A stretch of DNA of 64,000 nt from Chloropicon primus. Taxonomy: Eukaryota; Chlorophyta; Chloropicophyceae; Chloropicales; Chloropicaceae. Both the position numbers and the translations under genes were made by a program. How positions within the stretch are numbered: position 1 is the first letter of the stretch; each line of letters starts with the position of its first letter. The notes under the pieces are model-generated. The model saw only the letters and a list, made by a program, of their open reading frames with translations, was not told the origin of the DNA and did not search any database. Shown one piece after another: positions 18,574-31,502 of the stretch. The stretch is from positions 434,001 to 498,000 of the forward strand of contig CP060764.1 of the NCBI GenBank assembly GCA_023205875.1, written 5' to 3'.

Positions 18574-21181
18574 ATGGAAGGCGAAGGGGCACAGTTCGAG
18601 GAGGAGGCTTTGGACGGGATGGAGCAGGTGGAGGAGGAGGCGTCCTCGTCCTTGACCTCTTACCCTTTGCTTAACATCAAAGTCAAGACCATGGTCCCCG
18701 CGGAACACGACCTCAGCATAGGGAGTGGATCCACCATAAGGGATCTGAAGCTCGAGGTAAGAGCACCTTCCCCTGACTTCCGAGCGGCGAGGAGGGCGGG
18801 ATCGTCGCGTCCCGCTCCCTCTGTGGAGGATCGCGGAGCGAGCCGCTGATACGTGTTTTTTTGTTCTGCTTTTTTTGTTGTTGTTCCGGCTGTCTTCGTC
18901 CTTTCGGTTGCTGCAGGTTGAGAGGGTCTCTGGCGTAGAGGTGGACAGGCAGAGGATACTGTTTTGCGGCAGAGTCCTCGCGGAGAATGACAAGACCTTG
19001 GAGGAGTCTGGAATCAAAGACGGCCATGTGCTGCATATGGTGGAGAGGCCGCCGGATGTGCCCCCGCAGCCCAGGAACAACGTGCCCCCACAACCGAGTC
19101 AGACGGGGGGTTTGCCGCCGGGGAACGTGCAGAGGATCGCGATAGGCACGATCAACTCCGGGCCTGGGGCCGCGGAGGCTCCTGCAAATGTGGACAGGCT
19201 CATATCTGGTCTCATCAGCGCGCTCGGGAACTCCATAGGGAACCCAGCAGGGGTGTCCCCAGCGAATCTGAACGTGGGACCGGGCGGCCAAGGGGTTGGC
19301 GGACCAGCGGCAGGGGCAGGCGGAGCCCCGGGGAGCTTGCCACTTGGGGTGGAAGTGCAGCAGGTCGAGATAAATATTGATGCGGGTCCTCCTGGCTTGG
19401 GGGGTGCCAGAGTTGCAGGCGATGCCAGATCGGAGCAACGCCACCCGCTTGAGGCTCTGGACTCGTTCATCTCTCAGATGGGGAGGATCATGGAAGCTCA
19501 CAGAGAGAGCCTGGACGAGAACGGGAGGCGCCCAGTCGTGGATCAGAGCAACCACGGCCCGGGCTCGAGCAACAGCGGGGCGAGGCACTTTGCTGTTGAG
19601 TGTGATATCTGCGGGGCGTGCCCCATCCGCGGTGCTCGGTACAAGAGCCTGGCTCACGACAACTACGACCTGTGCGAGCATTGCGTGAGAACAGAGGCGG
19701 CAAGGGAGCAAGAGCCCTACGTTCAGGTCGAGATTCCCATGTGCAACCAAATTCCTTACACAAGTCTGACCGCGAGGAGCAGGGCAGACCGTCCGGAGGC
19801 CACGGAGAGAATGAGGGCAGCGGTGACATCTGTGTTGGGAGAACAGAGCGGGGGGGAAGAGGTGAATTGGGACAGGACGACAGTCTCCGCGCTTTGTGAG
19901 CTGCTCTCCAGAACGGGATCTCTGATGACCACGCAGGTTAACGATTACATCGCCCAGCAGGTCTCGAGCATCACATCTCAGCTGGAGGAAGTAGGCGACT
20001 TGGGAGGGCGCCACAGCGTGCAGGGCAGCCTGGTGCAAACGAGCAGCATGATGAACGCGCTAGGTGGAATCTTCGTTGAGATGGGCAGGCTCTTTGGAGG
20101 CTTGCACCTGCCTGTGCCATCCCAACCCTCCTCTTCTCCGTTCAGTATGGGGAACAACCTTGGATACATCAGCCACAACGGCAGTCAAGTGAACGTACCT
20201 CCGCCCATGGGGGGGATGGACCGCTTTGGCCTGCTGCCTTACTCTGGGATTAGAATCCCTGTGCCCCTGCGGAGTCAGCCGCCAAGGCCACCCGCTAACA
20301 CCGGTGGGCCTGCTCCACCCGCGGCTCCCCCGGCTGCGGCGCCACCACCTTCTGCGCCTCCAGCGTCAACCCAAGGGACCGAGCCCAGAGTGGGGGGGGA
20401 TGCACAAGCGGGCACGACAGGAAGCGCGGAGCAGAGCGCCCAAGGGCCAGGTCCTAGGATAGGTGGCCAAGTTGTGACAATAGAAAACATGGAGCAGCTG
20501 CTTTTGCAGAGAAGTAACGATCTGCTTCAACAAATGAACAACGATTCGCCTGTAGTGGACGAGGAGCCTGGGGCGCTACAGGGCGCTGCAGGTACTCCGG
20601 AGCCGGAGCCGAGCACAAGCACAACACCTTCACCTGAAGTTGAGACCCCAGCGGAAGAGAAAGAAGAGAAGGAGGAGGAGGAGGAAAAGCAGGAAGAAGA
20701 AAAGCAGGAAGAAGAAAAGCAGGAGAAGAAAGGTCCCCCTGGGGCCGCTGGCCTCGGATTGGGCGGCGGCCTTGGTCTGGGACCTCGCCGAAAAAAAGTT
20801 GAGAAAAAGAAGGAGGAGAAGGATCCTCCTGCCCCTGGGGCCGCTGGCCTCGGATTAGGCGGCGGCCTTGGTCTGGGACCTCGCCGCAAAAAAGTCGTGA
20901 CCCGCAAAAAAGTCGTGCAGAGGCCAAAGAAGCCTGAACCGGCCACCGGGGAGGGATCGTCGTTGCAGGGCTTGATGTCCTCCATGTCCTCCATCCTCGG
21001 AGGCCCTCCCATGAAGGAGGAAAAGGAGGAGGAGGAGGAATCCTTTGAAGAGAGCATGAGAGCCTTGAGCGAGGAGGACCAGAAACGCTGGGCCGAAACG
21101 ATTCAGGAGGACGAGCTTGAGCAGGAAGAAATGCGCATGATGCAGTTCTCCGAAGCTTATCGGTCACTCGACAATGTTTAG
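18574..21181 (+). CDS. BAG6-like protein with N-terminal ubiquitin-like domain and partial ZZ finger
   Basis: Two exons (18574-18756, 18917-21181; phase 0; donor GTAAGA, acceptor CTGCAG) give 815 aa. Residues ~32-107 are a ubiquitin-like domain whose middle is split by the intron (TIRDLKLE joined to VERVSGVEVDRQRILFCGR). A ZZ-type finger follows (VECDICGACPIRG ... NYDLCEHC). Next are Pro/Ala-rich and Glu/Lys-rich low-complexity regions, and two near-identical copies of PGAAGLGLGGGLGLGPRRKK separated by ~35 residues. Similar Gly-Leu/basic blocks occur in plant BAG6-like proteins. Animal BAG6 triages tail-anchored and mislocalised proteins for insertion or degradation. The role here is inferred from the ubiquitin-like domain, length and composition. 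Convergent with the next gene, 31 bp apart. Confidence 0.7.
20738..20898 (+). repeat. Intragenic direct repeat, two units
   Basis: Two nearly identical ~65-bp units (about 20738-20800 and 20834-20895) code the duplicated Gly-Leu/Arg-Lys block of the BAG6-like protein. The high nucleotide identity points to a recent duplication. Confidence 0.8.
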
Positions 21182-21212
21182 GTAAGACTAAATTTATGGT
21201 ACAGCAAAAGAA

Positions 21213-22376
21213 TCACTCCGTGAAATCTCCCGTCCTCTTGAGAGAACTCTTCTTCTGAATGTCGTTGCCCTCGCAGAAGTTCTGAAGAAGCTCTGCGACC
21301 CTCTCCGGGTAATCGTCTTGCACGGTGTGGCCCATCTTGTCGGCGAAGGTGTAAAACTTCATGCACGTTCTCTTGTCATCCAGCCACTCAATCGCTGTCT
21401 CCCAATCCACGTAGTAGTCGCTGGTTCCAAAGGCCACCAGAGACTCCACCCTCCACCTCTGGAAGCCCTCGTCAAGCGTCTTGAGCAGCTCCTCGTAGTT
21501 CACGTTCTTCATCATGCTCTGCGCCGCATCTCTTTTTGCCTGGTCATAAAAGGGATCCTGGTAAGTCTCCGCGTCGTCCCTGTCCAGAAAGTATGGCGAG
21601 CCGCCCTGCATGTAGTTCGCCGCCTCCACGGACTCCAGCGGCCCCTGGTCACTCTTCGCAAACGGGTTGTTGAAGCCGAACAGGCCGCCCTCCGAGCCCT
21701 TGACCTTCTGCAGGATCCCAGGCAGAGGAGTCTTAGCCTCCAGCGGGGTGTTGAAGATCACGAGCTTTTCGATCAGATCGGCGTTCCTCAGGGCGTACAA
21801 CATGCCGTACTGGCCCAAGATGAAGCCCTGGGTGGCCAGCACAAACTTCTTCTCTTTCCCAATCACCTTGTAGAGGAAGGCACTCAAGCCGTGCACGTAG
21901 TCGTCTGCCTTGAACGCGAACTTGCCGGCGGCGGGAACTCCCGAGTCCCCGTGCCCCGGCCAGTCCGGGACGACCACGTCGTACCCTGCCCTGCCGAGCA
22001 GGTCGATCACCCTCCTGTACGAGTACGAGCTGCTCAGTGCTCCGTGCAGCAACACAACAGTCGGCTTCTTGCTCTCTCCGACCGTGTACCGGTAACTCCA
22101 CGTCGTGCCGTTTATCTCCACCGTCGCCTTCTTCACCACGTCCGAGTCGGAGATGGGCAGGCCCGTCGTCGGGTCTATCTTCTCCTCCGCGCTCGCGCGA
22201 GCCTTCACCACCAGCCTCCTCATCCTCATCCTCATCCTCACCGTCCGGCTCTTCTCGCGCAGGGAAACATCTGCGTGACCGCGTTGCGGTGGCGACGCAA
22301 GAGTCCGGGCCAAAGCGCTCGCATGGCACGGCGCTTGACCCCGTCCGATGGCGGTTGCTGCGGTCGCCGTCCTCAT
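21213..22376 (-). CDS. Plastid alpha/beta-hydrolase-fold protein lacking the usual nucleophile serine
   Basis: A 387-aa protein. The N-terminus (MRTATAATAIGRGQAPCHAS...) is Ala/Arg/Ser-rich without acidic residues, a plausible chloroplast transit peptide. The fold is clear: oxyanion-loop VVLLHGALSSSYSY, the strand-turn VVPDWPGHGDSG, and a terminal ADKMGHTVQDDYPE carrying the expected His. At the nucleophile elbow, where G-x-S-x-G is expected, the sequence is LATQGFILGQYG, with Gln in place of Ser. Plant plastid relatives with QGY/QGF at this place are known to me, so this is a family trait and not a local mutation. It may be non-hydrolytic, and its substrate is unknown. Confidence 0.8.
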   Translation of the reverse strand: MRTATAATAIGRGQAPCHASALARTLASPPQRGHADVSLREKSRTVRMRMRMRRLVVKARASAEEKIDPTTGLPISDSDVVKKATVEINGTTWSYRYTVGESKKPTVVLLHGALSSSYSYRRVIDLLGRAGYDVVVPDWPGHGDSGVPAAGKFAFKADDYVHGLSAFLYKVIGKEKKFVLATQGFILGQYGMLYALRNADLIEKLVIFNTPLEAKTPLPGILQKVKGSEGGLFGFNNPFAKSDQGPLESVEAANYMQGGSPYFLDRDDAETYQDPFYDQAKRDAAQSMMKNVNYEELLKTLDEGFQRWRVESLVAFGTSDYYVDWETAIEWLDDKRTCMKFYTFADKMGHTVQDDYPERVAELLQNFCEGNDIQKKSSLKRTGDFTE

Positions 22377-22520
22377 CTTCGAGAGAAAACGGAGCTTGTT
22401 CCCCTCTCTCTCTCTCTCTCGACCTGCCTTGGCCACAAGATTAGATCTTGATCGAGAACCCCACAATCTTCCTGTTGTTTGTTATGGATACAATATACAA
22501 TTTGGTGGTAACTGCTCCCG

Positions 22521-25500
22521 TTACTCGGTTGTTATGCTTATGATCTCTCCGTTGCGGTTGGTGACCAAGACGCAGTCTTCCGGGGTCACGGTGACGTCCG
22601 TGACCCCGACCGTGGCGTCAAACTTGCGGACTTGCCGGAGATAAAGGTCCCTGACGCTGACCGTGCCCTTCTCTCCGCCCAGGACCACGTGGTCGCCCTC
22701 CTGGGTTCTGGTGAATGCCAGGGCAGTGACCCTCTCCCCGATGTCTGCCGAGGCCAGCACCTTGCCGTTCATCGTCATGGTGTACAACTTCAAGTCCGCC
22801 TGGCAATAAATCAGGAGGACGCCGTTGGGGTTCAGGGCCATCTTGCTCGGGACATGCCCGCTGGGCAGCTGGAGCTGCCTCACGTATTCCCCAGTCTGCA
22901 GGGTGTGGAACAGAATGTCGCCGCCGATCGAGGCACTGATGACGAGGTCCAAGGGAACGGACAAGGCGATGGAACTCACCTCGTCCTGGTGGCCGTACAG
23001 GATGTGCAAGGGGTTGTCCTCCAAGGCTGGCTGCACGGACTTGGCCTTTCTCTGAATTTTCCACACGATGACGGTGGTGTCCCTGCTGCCCGTGACAACG
23101 ACCTTCTCGTCGAAGCCGACTGCGACGCAGGTGATCGCGTCCTTGTGGCAGGACACGCTCTGGATGCACTTGAAGTCGTCCAAGTTGTAGCACCGGATGC
23201 TGTTGTCCCAGTGCCCGATGCTCAGCAGGACGCCGCTCCTGCCGAGGACAGCAAAGTGGTTGGCACCGCTGCTCATGGTCGACCCGTACTGCTTCTTCAG
23301 AGACTCTGTCGTCTTCTCGTGTTCCAAGCTGAAAGTGGAGGAGGCCGAGGCAGTGAACGTGAACGAGGTGTCCTTGGGTGTGACCCACCTGTAGTAGTGG
23401 ACGACGGCGTCGTCGTCGATCACCATGAATTTGCTGTTCACCATCGTGCAATACCTGATCGCTCTGGGAGGGGAAACCCTCATTCTGCTGAGGGCCATCC
23501 TCGAATCTTGCTTCGCCCACATTCCCTGGCCCCCCTTTGCAGACTTCGCAGACTGCTTCTTTCGGAAGAGCTGGGATGGGGTCTGGCCAAAGTGAAGGAC
23601 GTGGTCCATGACAACCTTGCGCTCGCGCTCGTCCTCGATCGTGGAGATGTCAACGCTCCCCTCATAGGACAGGTAGTGGAAGACATTCACTGCTTCGACC
23701 GCGGCTTTCCCCCTCTGCTTGTACCCAAAGATCAGGTCGATCCAAGAGTGGAGATTCGAGGAGACGTAGTCGCTCTCGAGCGCTTTCTTGTGAATCCTCA
23801 CAAACTCCACGGGGCTTCCTTTGGCCCAAGGCGGCAGTGCCACTTCGGGGTGCTTCACCCCATCTTGGCATATCCCGAAATCGATGGAATTCATGTTCTC
23901 GAACATCTCTGGAAGGCAAAAGAATTCTGGAATCAGCTCCTTCACGTCAGCGGAGTGGTGGTTGCACATGCTCCACGTCGCGCTCACAGAGTTGAACAGC
24001 CTGTCCGCGTGGTCCAACTTGCCGCCCTGCAAAACGGAGTGAAGAAACGTGAATGGCTCCATGCGGATCAGGTAGTAGAGGACGATCCCCGCCGTGCTGT
24101 AATGGGAGCCGTAGTGAAAGGCCCTCGCTGGGTCGTCAGTCTGGATGGACAGGCTGTACCTCTCCATGACGAGCTCCTTGCGCTTTTCACTCAGAGCCCC
24201 AACAGGCTTGGTGAGGTCGCGGTAAACTCCAGGGTCGTCCAGATCCAATTCGCCCGACTCGTAGTCCGACAGAACCCAAGGGAAAACAGGGTATTGCGAC
24301 AGGTCGTTGAAAGTTCTGCCTGCAAGCGTGTTGAGCTTCATCAAATAGCTGAAATTCGAGATCTCGCCCTTCCTCCACTGAGAAGAGTAGAGCTCAGCCA
24401 GAGCCACTCTCTTCCTGCGGGAGACTACGAGGATGGAAGGCGCCAGAACTGTGATGCGCTTCACCGTCCTTTTCATCTCTTCCCTGGAGGAAAAGGCGAG
24501 GAAGACGCCTTTGTGCTGCAAGAAGATCTCGCAGGCCGAGTACTCCAGCATGTACCTCATGAAATGAATCTCTCTAATGTCATCCACGTTGATGCAGGCG
24601 CGCTTTGACTTCCCGCTGGAAGGATCTGGCATTCCCTGGCCGAACAGATTGCTGTGCTCCTGGACTTTCCCTGAGAAGTACACTTTTCTCTCGCTGATAT
24701 GAATCTTTCCTGGGACTATCCTCTTCACCGTCACCAGCTTGCACTCCGTGGAGAAGACGGCGTCGTCAAACGCAATGGATTCTGACCTTTGCAACCTGCT
24801 CTCCGGGGAAACTTGGCTGCCGTCATCTGCCTCCTGGAAGTCTTGGCTCTCTTGCAGACCCTCCGAAGGGAACTCTCCCTGGAGGTGGAGGTCCTCGTCC
24901 ATTTCCATTTTGATCGACAGGTTTTTGATGAGCTGCCCATCCGAGACGACATCCGACTCTTTCTCTCCCAGAGAAGAGCTGGTGGTGTATTCCCTGACCG
25001 TGTAAAGCCTCTTCACTTTCATTCTGCGCCGAAGGTAGTCCTCCGTGGAGTCCAGCTTCCACTTCAAGTTCTGCTCCCTTCCGGAGGCCCATATGCCTTT
25101 CTCTGACCTCAGCTTCCTCTGCATGTGCTTCCAGTGGGTCTCTACTTCTTGGCAAGACTCCAGCAGATTCATGCCCTCGTTCACACGGCGGCTTGCGTCC
25201 TGCTCGGAGTAACTGCCCGAGCAGAGTTTTCCTCTCTCGGCGTGCTGGAAACGGAACGCGCTGTCTTTGGCTGCGTCTTCTTGCAGCCTCTTCTCCACAG
25301 AAGTTATGCGGAGCATTCTCTCCTGCTGTGCCTGCGCTCTGGAGACCGTTTCCCTGGAAAGGAGCTTCGAGACCTCAGTCTCCAGAGCGCGCTTATCCTT
25401 GGCGTAACTCAGGGAACGGAACATGCTCTGGCAAAGGTCCTTGTGCCACCCTCTGGCGTCTTTGTTCTCCTTTAAGAATTCCACTGCCTTGATGTAGGCC

Positions 25501-28500
25501 GAGAGGGCATCCGACAAATCGTGCGAAGAAAGGATGCAGTACTCTACGATGCTGCAAATGTCCTTGGCAATCACCTTTGCCTTCGACTCTTCCGTGACAG
25601 CATTTAGCATCATCGTGAAGAGGGACATGGTGACTTGGAAGACGAGCCTCACGTTATCCTGGCTGAGGGACTCCCCAGCCCTTGAAGGGGACTGGGTGAC
25701 TCTTGCTGATGGGGAGCCAGGGCCACCACCCTCCTTGTCAGTCTCCATGCTGACGTACTTGAGAAAACAATGGGCCGAAGTGCCAAACAAGAGCTTGTAA
25801 ATGATGGAAACGCAAACTTCGCAAAACTCTGAAGCGAGTGCCTCGTGGACGGGCGAAGATTCCGGCTCGCCCCTTCCATCCAGCACGTGGCTGCCAAATC
25901 CCATTTCCCTGCAAAGGTCAGCATCGCTGGCTTCCTTTCCCATCGATATGGAACGGATGCATTCAATGACATCGTACTCGCTTTCAACGCCCTCCTTTCC
26001 ATTCCCCGTGCTCGGCTTTCCTTCCAGAAATACTCCTAAGAGGATGTCCTGGCACAGCGGAAGGATTCCGACAACATTATTGATGCACGCTTCGCAATCC
26101 AGAGCTTCGACAGTGGTCCAGGAATCCGACGCAGATCTGGTTGTCTGGTCCGACAGCAGGACCATCTTCAAGGTATCACTTATCAGCTGCGGAAACAGCA
26201 CTGAACTGTCCTCCTTTCTGTAATTCTGCCCCCACAAAAAGTAATACATGGTCTCCTCAATCGTCGCGTGGCCATTATCCTTGTACCTCACACAGTAGAA
26301 GATGAGGGATATGAGAATATTCCAGCAGATGGCGACTTCGTTGGTGACATCCGTATTTCCAGTTTTGCTGAGGCTCACCCGGCATTCACCAGGAATGGCC
26401 GAGAGATTGCCCTCTATTTGCCCGACAAGTGGTTTCTGCCACGCAGACTTCGTCACAAAAGCTTCCACGTTGTTCCTTGCTCTTGAGAGCAACTTCACGC
26501 AGTAGCTCAGAACGACTTTTCTTTGGGCAACTTCTACCTTGGGCAGAATCTGGAAGAGGACTGACACGACATACAATTCGGAGTGCTTCCCTGTCTTCAG
26601 GAGAGAGACCAGCTTCAGGAGCAGGCTGTTCCCCAGTGCGGAAGACGCGAGCTTGGCTCCAAAGCCTTCCAATAACACCTCAAATATGACTAATTCTTCT
26701 CCCCTGAGGACGTCCTCACTTCCAATCAGCAGTAACTCCAAAGCTTCGACGCAAACGAGCTTGTTCGATGACTCGATCATAGGTGCAAACATGCCTGAGC
26801 CTCCCATTCTCCCTAGAAGCTCACTGAAACGCTTTTGCTCTCTCCTCTCTCCCTTGAGGCACAAATTGAGCCTCCTCAGCAGCAGATAGGTCACATCGTC
26901 GTGCACGTTGTCGTTGCAAAAGCAGATCAAAGCCACGAGATCATTTTCGTCGAACTTCTTCTCCATGAGGATGACGACAGCCTCAAGATACCCTCTCACA
27001 AGGCGATCTGAGCATACGCTGTTGCCCTGCTCGTCGACTTCCATGCAGCACTTCTTCTTCTGCGAACGCAGAACATCCAGGAAGAGAGAAATTTGCACGA
27101 CGCCTCTCACGAGCCTGTACTCTGTTCGAATTGTTCTCAAGAGCAGCTCGATGTATGGCTTTTGCACGGCATCAGATACCCCGCTCCACCAGCTGAGGTC
27201 AAGAAGAACGTGTTGAAATGCCTGCTTGAAAGGAACCTTGTCCTCTGCATCCAGCATCCACACCAGCATCTCTTCGATGGCTTCGACCATATCCGGTTGA
27301 ATGACCTGCGCATCGACTTTACGAATCAGAAAACCCAGTATGGGAAAGCCCTTCATGTGCAACATATCGTTCATGTAAAGGTGAGACGCACCCATGAGCG
27401 TCTGAAGCAGCTGAAAGACTTGCATCATGGTCGAGGAGAGGGTCTCGCTTGCCTTTGCCTGCGACGCGTAATTGTGATAAAGATGCCCAAACAGGGTGAG
27501 AACCACGCCTATTCCCCCGATGCACTGTATCATGTCTTTCATGACCCTCGTATAGCAGAAGTGGGTGCCGTCAAGCACTGACACAGCTATTGGTGCGCCA
27601 GGCTGCACAACGTTATACAGGACGCCGTTCGCTTTGGCCTTCTCCTTCAGGGCAAGGAAAAGCATGTCGCCCGTGTTGAAGCCACGTATGAGTCTTGTGA
27701 ACGCCACATTCGGGCCAATTCTGTAAATCTGCATCATGTGCTTTTCGTACAGAGCATCTTGGAACAAAAACACGCTGCTGACCTGCCCCTTCAACCTTGA
27801 AAGCCACTTGTACACATTGTGCTGATTCTCTTCATCGGGGAGGCACCCTATGCTGATGCCAGTGAGGACATCAAAGTTTTTGGGGTACTTGAGCTTCTGC
27901 ACATTTTCCTTGACGCCGTTCAGATACAACGAAACGTTTGACGAGCCAAAGGTGCTGCTGTTGTCATGCACAATCCCAAGCTGAAACCACGTGCCGACAG
28001 GTACATCAATGTCCAGGCTCACTGAGTGTAATTTTGACTCGAGCGTGTGAATCAATATTCTGCGGCTTTCGAGGACCACCACGACAGAATGCTGGTCAGT
28101 CTTGCCCGTCTTTCCTTGCAACGAATACAGTACTTTTCCTTGAGTTTGCTGCAAATTGCAGGTATCGAATCTGAGCCAAACCGAGAAGGAGTAGGCCTTG
28201 CTGCCGCCCCAGGAAGACTTCCCTTTCCAGCGCAGACCTGACTGGACGCCATCAAAGTCAAGAAAGTCTGTTGGACCATCCTGGCTCACCACTTTCCTCA
28301 AAATGGAGACCGTCTGCAGGAGCTTCCGATCATCTAGGATCCCCGACTCGCAGCCGTAGCACGTCCTTAACACGGTCCGGAGGTCCTTCGCCGAAAGGGA
28401 GACTTTGCCTATGGTCTGAATCAGGTTTACTATACAATCCTGCAAGTCTCTCTCCTCGGCGCTGCACTCCCGAAACCATTGGAACAGCTGGGCCGTGACC

Positions 28501-31500
28501 CCATGGTAGTCGCACGCCGAGCAGTTCGCGATGCTTTGCTTGAGCACCGAATTTATTAACCTCATGCCTATTTTGGCATTGTCTATGGTACATCTTCTCA
28601 GAATGTTCAGCATAGCCGGCACCAGCTTCACGGACACAAAGTGCACGACGCCCTTGCCCTCGGTTCTGCTGATGATCTGGTCCGTTGCAATGTTGAACAA
28701 TTCCAAGAACACTGAGTATGGGATCGGGGTAGTGACGCAGTGGAAGACAAGCTCCTGCAGGGTGTCCCAGCCCACCGTGCGCTCCAAGTGCTTGCGACCT
28801 TGGCGGTTTCCGCTTATCAGGTACCCCAAAGTCTTCAACACAGATCTGCAGAGTTCCGGGCCCTCGTCCTCAGAAAAGTTTTCATTCAGAAGGTTGAAAA
28901 CGTGCAAAATCGTTTCGCATTCGTTGAACAGGTGCTGGTGGGACAAATCTGCTGTTATCGTCTCCTGGATGCCCTCCAAAAGCATGAACACAAGTTTCAG
29001 ACCGCTTGCGTGAATTTCCATCTGCGCTCTAGGCAAGGCCTCCACATACCGCGTGAACAGAACAGACTTCGCAATCTCGGCATCGGTGTTCGAGGGCGAC
29101 ATCTTCAGCAAATCCTTCACCATGCCAAGGGCACAGTCCTGAAGATCGCTCTCCCAGATAAGGCTGAAGAGGGCGCCCACCGCGTTCCACTGCTTGATGA
29201 AATATTCTTCCACCAAAATGTGGCATTTGAACACATCCTTCAGGATTCCCAAGACGTGGGACCTCGTTCTCGCGCGAACGCTGCTCCCTTCCGCGGGCCC
29301 GTCGAAAACTCCGATCAAAAACTCCTCGTCAGACGGTAGAACTTCCCACTCCTCTTCCGCTGCGCCCGCCTGCTTCTGTATGATTCTTGCCATACCCGAA
29401 GAACAATCCGATTTGTCCAAGATTGCAGCCGTCCTTGCTACTTTGAACGAGTTCACATACTTCCTCAGGACATTCAAGAGCTGCACACAAGAGCCTGGTT
29501 GCAGAGCCAGGAGGTGGCTCTCCCTCAGGAGCATCTTCATCTCGATCTCTGGCAAAGTGTTCCACGGGGATGTGATTGTCTTGTACACCAGAGTGGTCAC
29601 AAGCACCTGGCACTCCAGTGCGTCCTTCATCACCGCGCCCAGCATCTCGTTCTCCTCCTGATTGTTCACCCGCCTGTACTCTGTTCGCAGCATGAAAAAG
29701 TTCTTTCCCAGCAGGATGTCCCAGCACTTGTGCCTCCTCAAGAGTGTTATGGCGTACTTTGAATTGAGCAGGAGCATAGCGACCCACTTGAGCAAGTGCT
29801 TCTTGAAGCCCAGAGTGTCTGACGCCAACTTTGCGCCACCTGACGCATTGCCGTTCCCCCCTAACCCTCTCTGGTAACTCCACAGAAGCTCGCTCTCGTC
29901 CTTCAAAAGACCGAATACCCCCGTCAGCAGAGCTTCGATGTACCGCTCATTGTCCTTGCACAGGCCAACTTGGGTTTCGAGGCTTGAGAAGGCGGACTCT
30001 ACAATCTCCCTGCCGCCATCCCCCGTGCTCGAGGGAATTGCCTGGAGAACTTGGAGCATCCATTGCTTCAATTTGTGGACACCGTCCGACTGCAGAAAGT
30101 GCTGCACGATCACGGCGTGCCTCTGAGAAGCCGTCGCCATGACTTTCAGCGCCTCTGATTGAACGTCGAAGAACGACAGGCTGCAGGACAGCTCCATACA
30201 ATCGTTGTACTTTGTCTCCCCCAGCAACGACGTGATGGACTCTATGATCCCAAAATCAAGCAAGTCCGTGTCCCCGTTGACCTCGTAAGCGACTTTGATG
30301 ATTTCTAAGACGGAGGCCTGGAGCCTCAGAACCGCAAGACCTTGCTCAACGGACGCAGTTCCCGAGCTCTTGATTATCTGGAGCAATTCGATGTAGTCCG
30401 CTACCAACTGAGAGGAGCACACGTTGCAGGCGATCAAGGGGTGCACCGATCCTCCCTCCCCCGACGACCTCTTGAACTCCTTGCACACGACGTTCGTGGA
30501 TTTCAAGAACGGAGAGATCACCGCCATGCAGCGGCTCAGGAGGGTGTACAAGTAACTCATCTTGGTGCTCTGCGACTCATCCCTGGCGCCCTGTGGCCCA
30601 CTCGAAGAGGCCGTCGTGCAAACATGGAGCTGGTTGATGGCATTTCGTACAATCTTACTGGTGTTCTGGAGGCCCCCTGCATCCAGAAACGCGGCTTGAT
30701 TGTATTGAGACCGCATCAGGCACGCCAATGCGTGCAAAAGCCCCAGACCCCCACTTGCCTGAAGGTCGGCCTGGCTCAGCAGCTCCCTCTCCAGCACGTA
30801 GTAAACACTCTGGGACAGGGTCACCAGTTCCGAGCACAAGCTAGCAGTGAGGTGTTTGGGGTGGCCGTACCTGCATCCCTTCTCCGGTCGACACCCCGCT
30901 TCCCCCCTCAAGTGTCGCTCCAGCCACGCCTCCTCCCCGTTGGGCCGCCAATCTTCCAGTCTCGTCGTGACATCCCTCAACAGGACTTGGAGAAGGATCT
31001 TGGCCTCCTGTGGACAGCAAAGCAAAATCGTTCGTTGCGGTCAGGGCAAAGCCACGGTCAAGCGGATCGAAACGAGGCGAACGGTACGACGAGGAACGCT
31101 GCCGGGCGTCACTGCTCAGAAATCTCGTGTAGAACAACGCTCACGCCCCTTGAGGCACTAGCGAGATAGAATGCAAAACAGCACCTTTTCATCAACGCAG
31201 TCGCAAAGGCAACGAAGACATTCGGGAGGGAACGGGATGGGGTCGAAAGAGGTCACGCTCCTACTCACGTCTGGTTTGCTTTCCCTCTTCGCCGTTTGGA
31301 ACTTGTTCCATATCTGCTGCAGCTTGAGCTCCGAGGAGCAAGACTCGTCGAAGAGGATCTCGGGAAGCCTGTCGATAAGCCTTCCGCTCGTCCCGGCCTC
31401 GCCCGTCCGGTCTCCCTCCTGCGCGCTCCTGGACCGTCCCCCGCGTTCGTTCTGCGCGACGGTGTTGATCACCTGATTCGCAAAAGAACGGAGCGCGTTC

Positions 31501-31502
31501 AT
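22521..31502 (-). CDS. Large BEACH-WD40 protein (SPIRRIG/WDFY3-like)
   Basis: Two exons (31269-31502 and an unbroken 8.5-kb exon, 22521-31007; phase 0; donor GTGAGT, acceptor CCACAG) give 2,906 aa. In order: a helical-repeat N-terminal half; a concanavalin-A-like domain at ~1007-1175 (SSWGGSKAYSFSVWLRFD); a PH-BEACH domain at ~2160-2260 (IHFMRYMLEYSACEIFLQ); a BEACH domain at ~2280-2560 (NTLAGRTFNDLSQYPVFPWV and HFGQTPSQLF); and a C-terminal WD40 propeller (VVTGSRDTTVIVW). No FYVE finger ends it, unlike animal WDFY3 and like plant SPIRRIG. Such proteins act in membrane trafficking, selective autophagy or mRNA-granule biology. A copy of the dispersed promoter element lies ~90 bp upstream. Confidence 0.93.
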
